This document shows positions 63,655 through 64,000 of a stretch of DNA of 64,000 bases, in pieces. The notes under the pieces are model-generated. The model saw only the letters and a program-made list of their open reading frames with translations, was not told the origin of the DNA and searched no databases. The position numbers and the translations under genes were made by a program. How positions within the stretch are numbered: position 1 is the first letter of the stretch; each line of letters begins with the position of its first letter. Source of the DNA: Saprospiraceae bacterium (GTDB lineage Bacteria; Bacteroidota; Bacteroidia; Chitinophagales; Saprospiraceae). The stretch spans positions 1 to 64,000 of the forward strand of contig JAIYAP010000029.1 in assembly GCA_027488935.1 (NCBI GenBank), read 5' to 3'.

Positions 63655-63699
63655 GGGAAGCGCGTTGATAATGCTGGGTTTTATTCAACGCGACTTCCC
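63655..63699 (-). promoter_or_regulatory. Hairpin between arsM and acr3
   Basis: GGGAAGCGCGTTGA (63655-63668) pairs with 63685-63699 with one bulged base, loop of 16 nt. There is no T-tract, so it may stabilise or separate the two messages rather than terminate. Confidence 0.5.
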
Positions 63700-63716
63700 A
63701 TCATAATCCAATGCTA

Positions 63717-64000
63717 TTAACAGCAACCGCTTCCTGGTGTACAGCAATCTTTCACTAAGGGTAACTCCTTCAAGCTAAGTTTCTTTTTTTCAGTAGGTGC
63801 TTCGCCTGGTTTTTCGGCATACACCGTTACGCTCAAAATTCCAATTTGAGCAGCCACAAATGCCTTCAAGGCTTCCGGACTAAGGTATTGCAACAAAATA
63901 TCGTCGGGAATCAGGATGGGTTTTATTTTTTGCACGGTCATATTGACAAACCCGGCCTGTTCAATCAGTGCGAGGTAGGCATCTTTTTGCATCGCGCCAG
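63717..64000 (-). CDS. arsM: Arsenite methyltransferase ArsM, C-terminal part (runs off window)
   Basis: The open frame continues past 64000, so only the last 94 or so residues are present. The visible part has AYLALIEQAGFVNMTVQKIKPI, LQYLSPEAL, ILSVTVYAEKP and a Cys-rich end DCCTPGSGCC. The AEKP-type C-terminus and the cysteine cluster match ArsM-like arsenite S-adenosylmethionine methyltransferases of Bacteroidota. ArsM makes methylated arsenicals. The first in-frame ATG in view (63992) is internal. Position directly upstream of acr3 supports the call. Confidence 0.8.
   Translation of the reverse strand, partial: GAMQKDAYLALIEQAGFVNMTVQKIKPILIPDDILLQYLSPEALKAFVAAQIGILSVTVYAEKPGEAPTEKKKLSLKELPLVKDCCTPGSGCC

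Noticed and set aside
1-64000. tRNA, rRNA, tmRNA, insertion sequence or prophage
   Set aside because: No tRNA-like T-arm motif with CCA-end, rRNA segment, transposase, integrase or phage structural gene was recognised in reading both strands; a covariance search was not possible.

Overview
The window looks like chromosomal DNA of a free-living Bacteroidota, most likely of the Saprospiria/Haliscomenobacter type (inference). The evidence is the promoter style (TTG/TTTG, about 20 nt, then TAnnTTTG), near absence of Shine-Dalgarno sequences, two secreted proteins with type IX secretion (T9SS) C-terminal sorting domains, a Bacteroidota-type LptE, a CXXXY-type CcmE, two giant FG-GAP/ASPIC lipoproteins and two DUF3667 proteins. 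I saw no rRNA, tRNA, CRISPR array or recognisable insertion sequence.

Layout. 1-8 kb: a heptamer microsatellite against a small membrane gene, a GT-C glycosyltransferase with TPRs, a methyltransferase/lipoprotein pair, a propionyl-CoA carboxylase beta-type subunit and a ygiB-ygiC-like operon. 8-13.5 kb: a PIN toxin module, rdgB, signal peptidase I, an unknown helical protein and rpsP. 13.7-23.2 kb: a Gly-rich PKD T9SS protein, rhlE, guaA, lptE-unknown-secG, an esterase and mazG. 23.2-28.1 kb: a structured non-coding stretch, a LuxR-type regulator, DUF3667, a CtlX-like amidinohydrolase, a small membrane protein and a PI-PLC. 28.2-36.6 kb: a vapBC-like module, then a long minus-strand run in which Fe-S oxidoreductase genes are interrupted by a CRTAC1-like lipoprotein and end in an EAD11-like/trypsin/TIR-like fusion. 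36.7-43.8 kb: a phosphoribosyltransferase, ccmE, a membrane-tethered receiver-AraC regulator, an aminotransferase, a membrane-tethered actin-fold protein and rtcB. 43.9-53 kb: an Rpn nuclease with a stand-alone duplicate of its C-terminal part, a second CRTAC1-like lipoprotein, an internally duplicated helical protein, a membrane glycosyltransferase-like protein and an OlsF-like acyltransferase. 53-64 kb: a subtilisin, an ACMSD-like amidohydrolase with xylB-xylA, an orphan DNA methyltransferase, DUF3667, patatin, a phosphoesterase and an arsenic operon (arsM-acr3).

Most genes are housekeeping or envelope functions. The accessory, conflict-type layer consists of two PIN toxin-antitoxin modules, the Rpn locus with its duplicated C-terminus, the EAD11/protease/TIR-like protein and the orphan methyltransferase. 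The strongest candidates for something little described are the Rpn C-terminal duplicate (43960-44660), the EAD11-protease-TIR protein (28982-30550) and the structured intergenic RNA candidate (23240-23448). Several convergent gene ends carry elaborate inverted repeats (5973-6019, 9641-9736, 26992-27076, 42337-42372).
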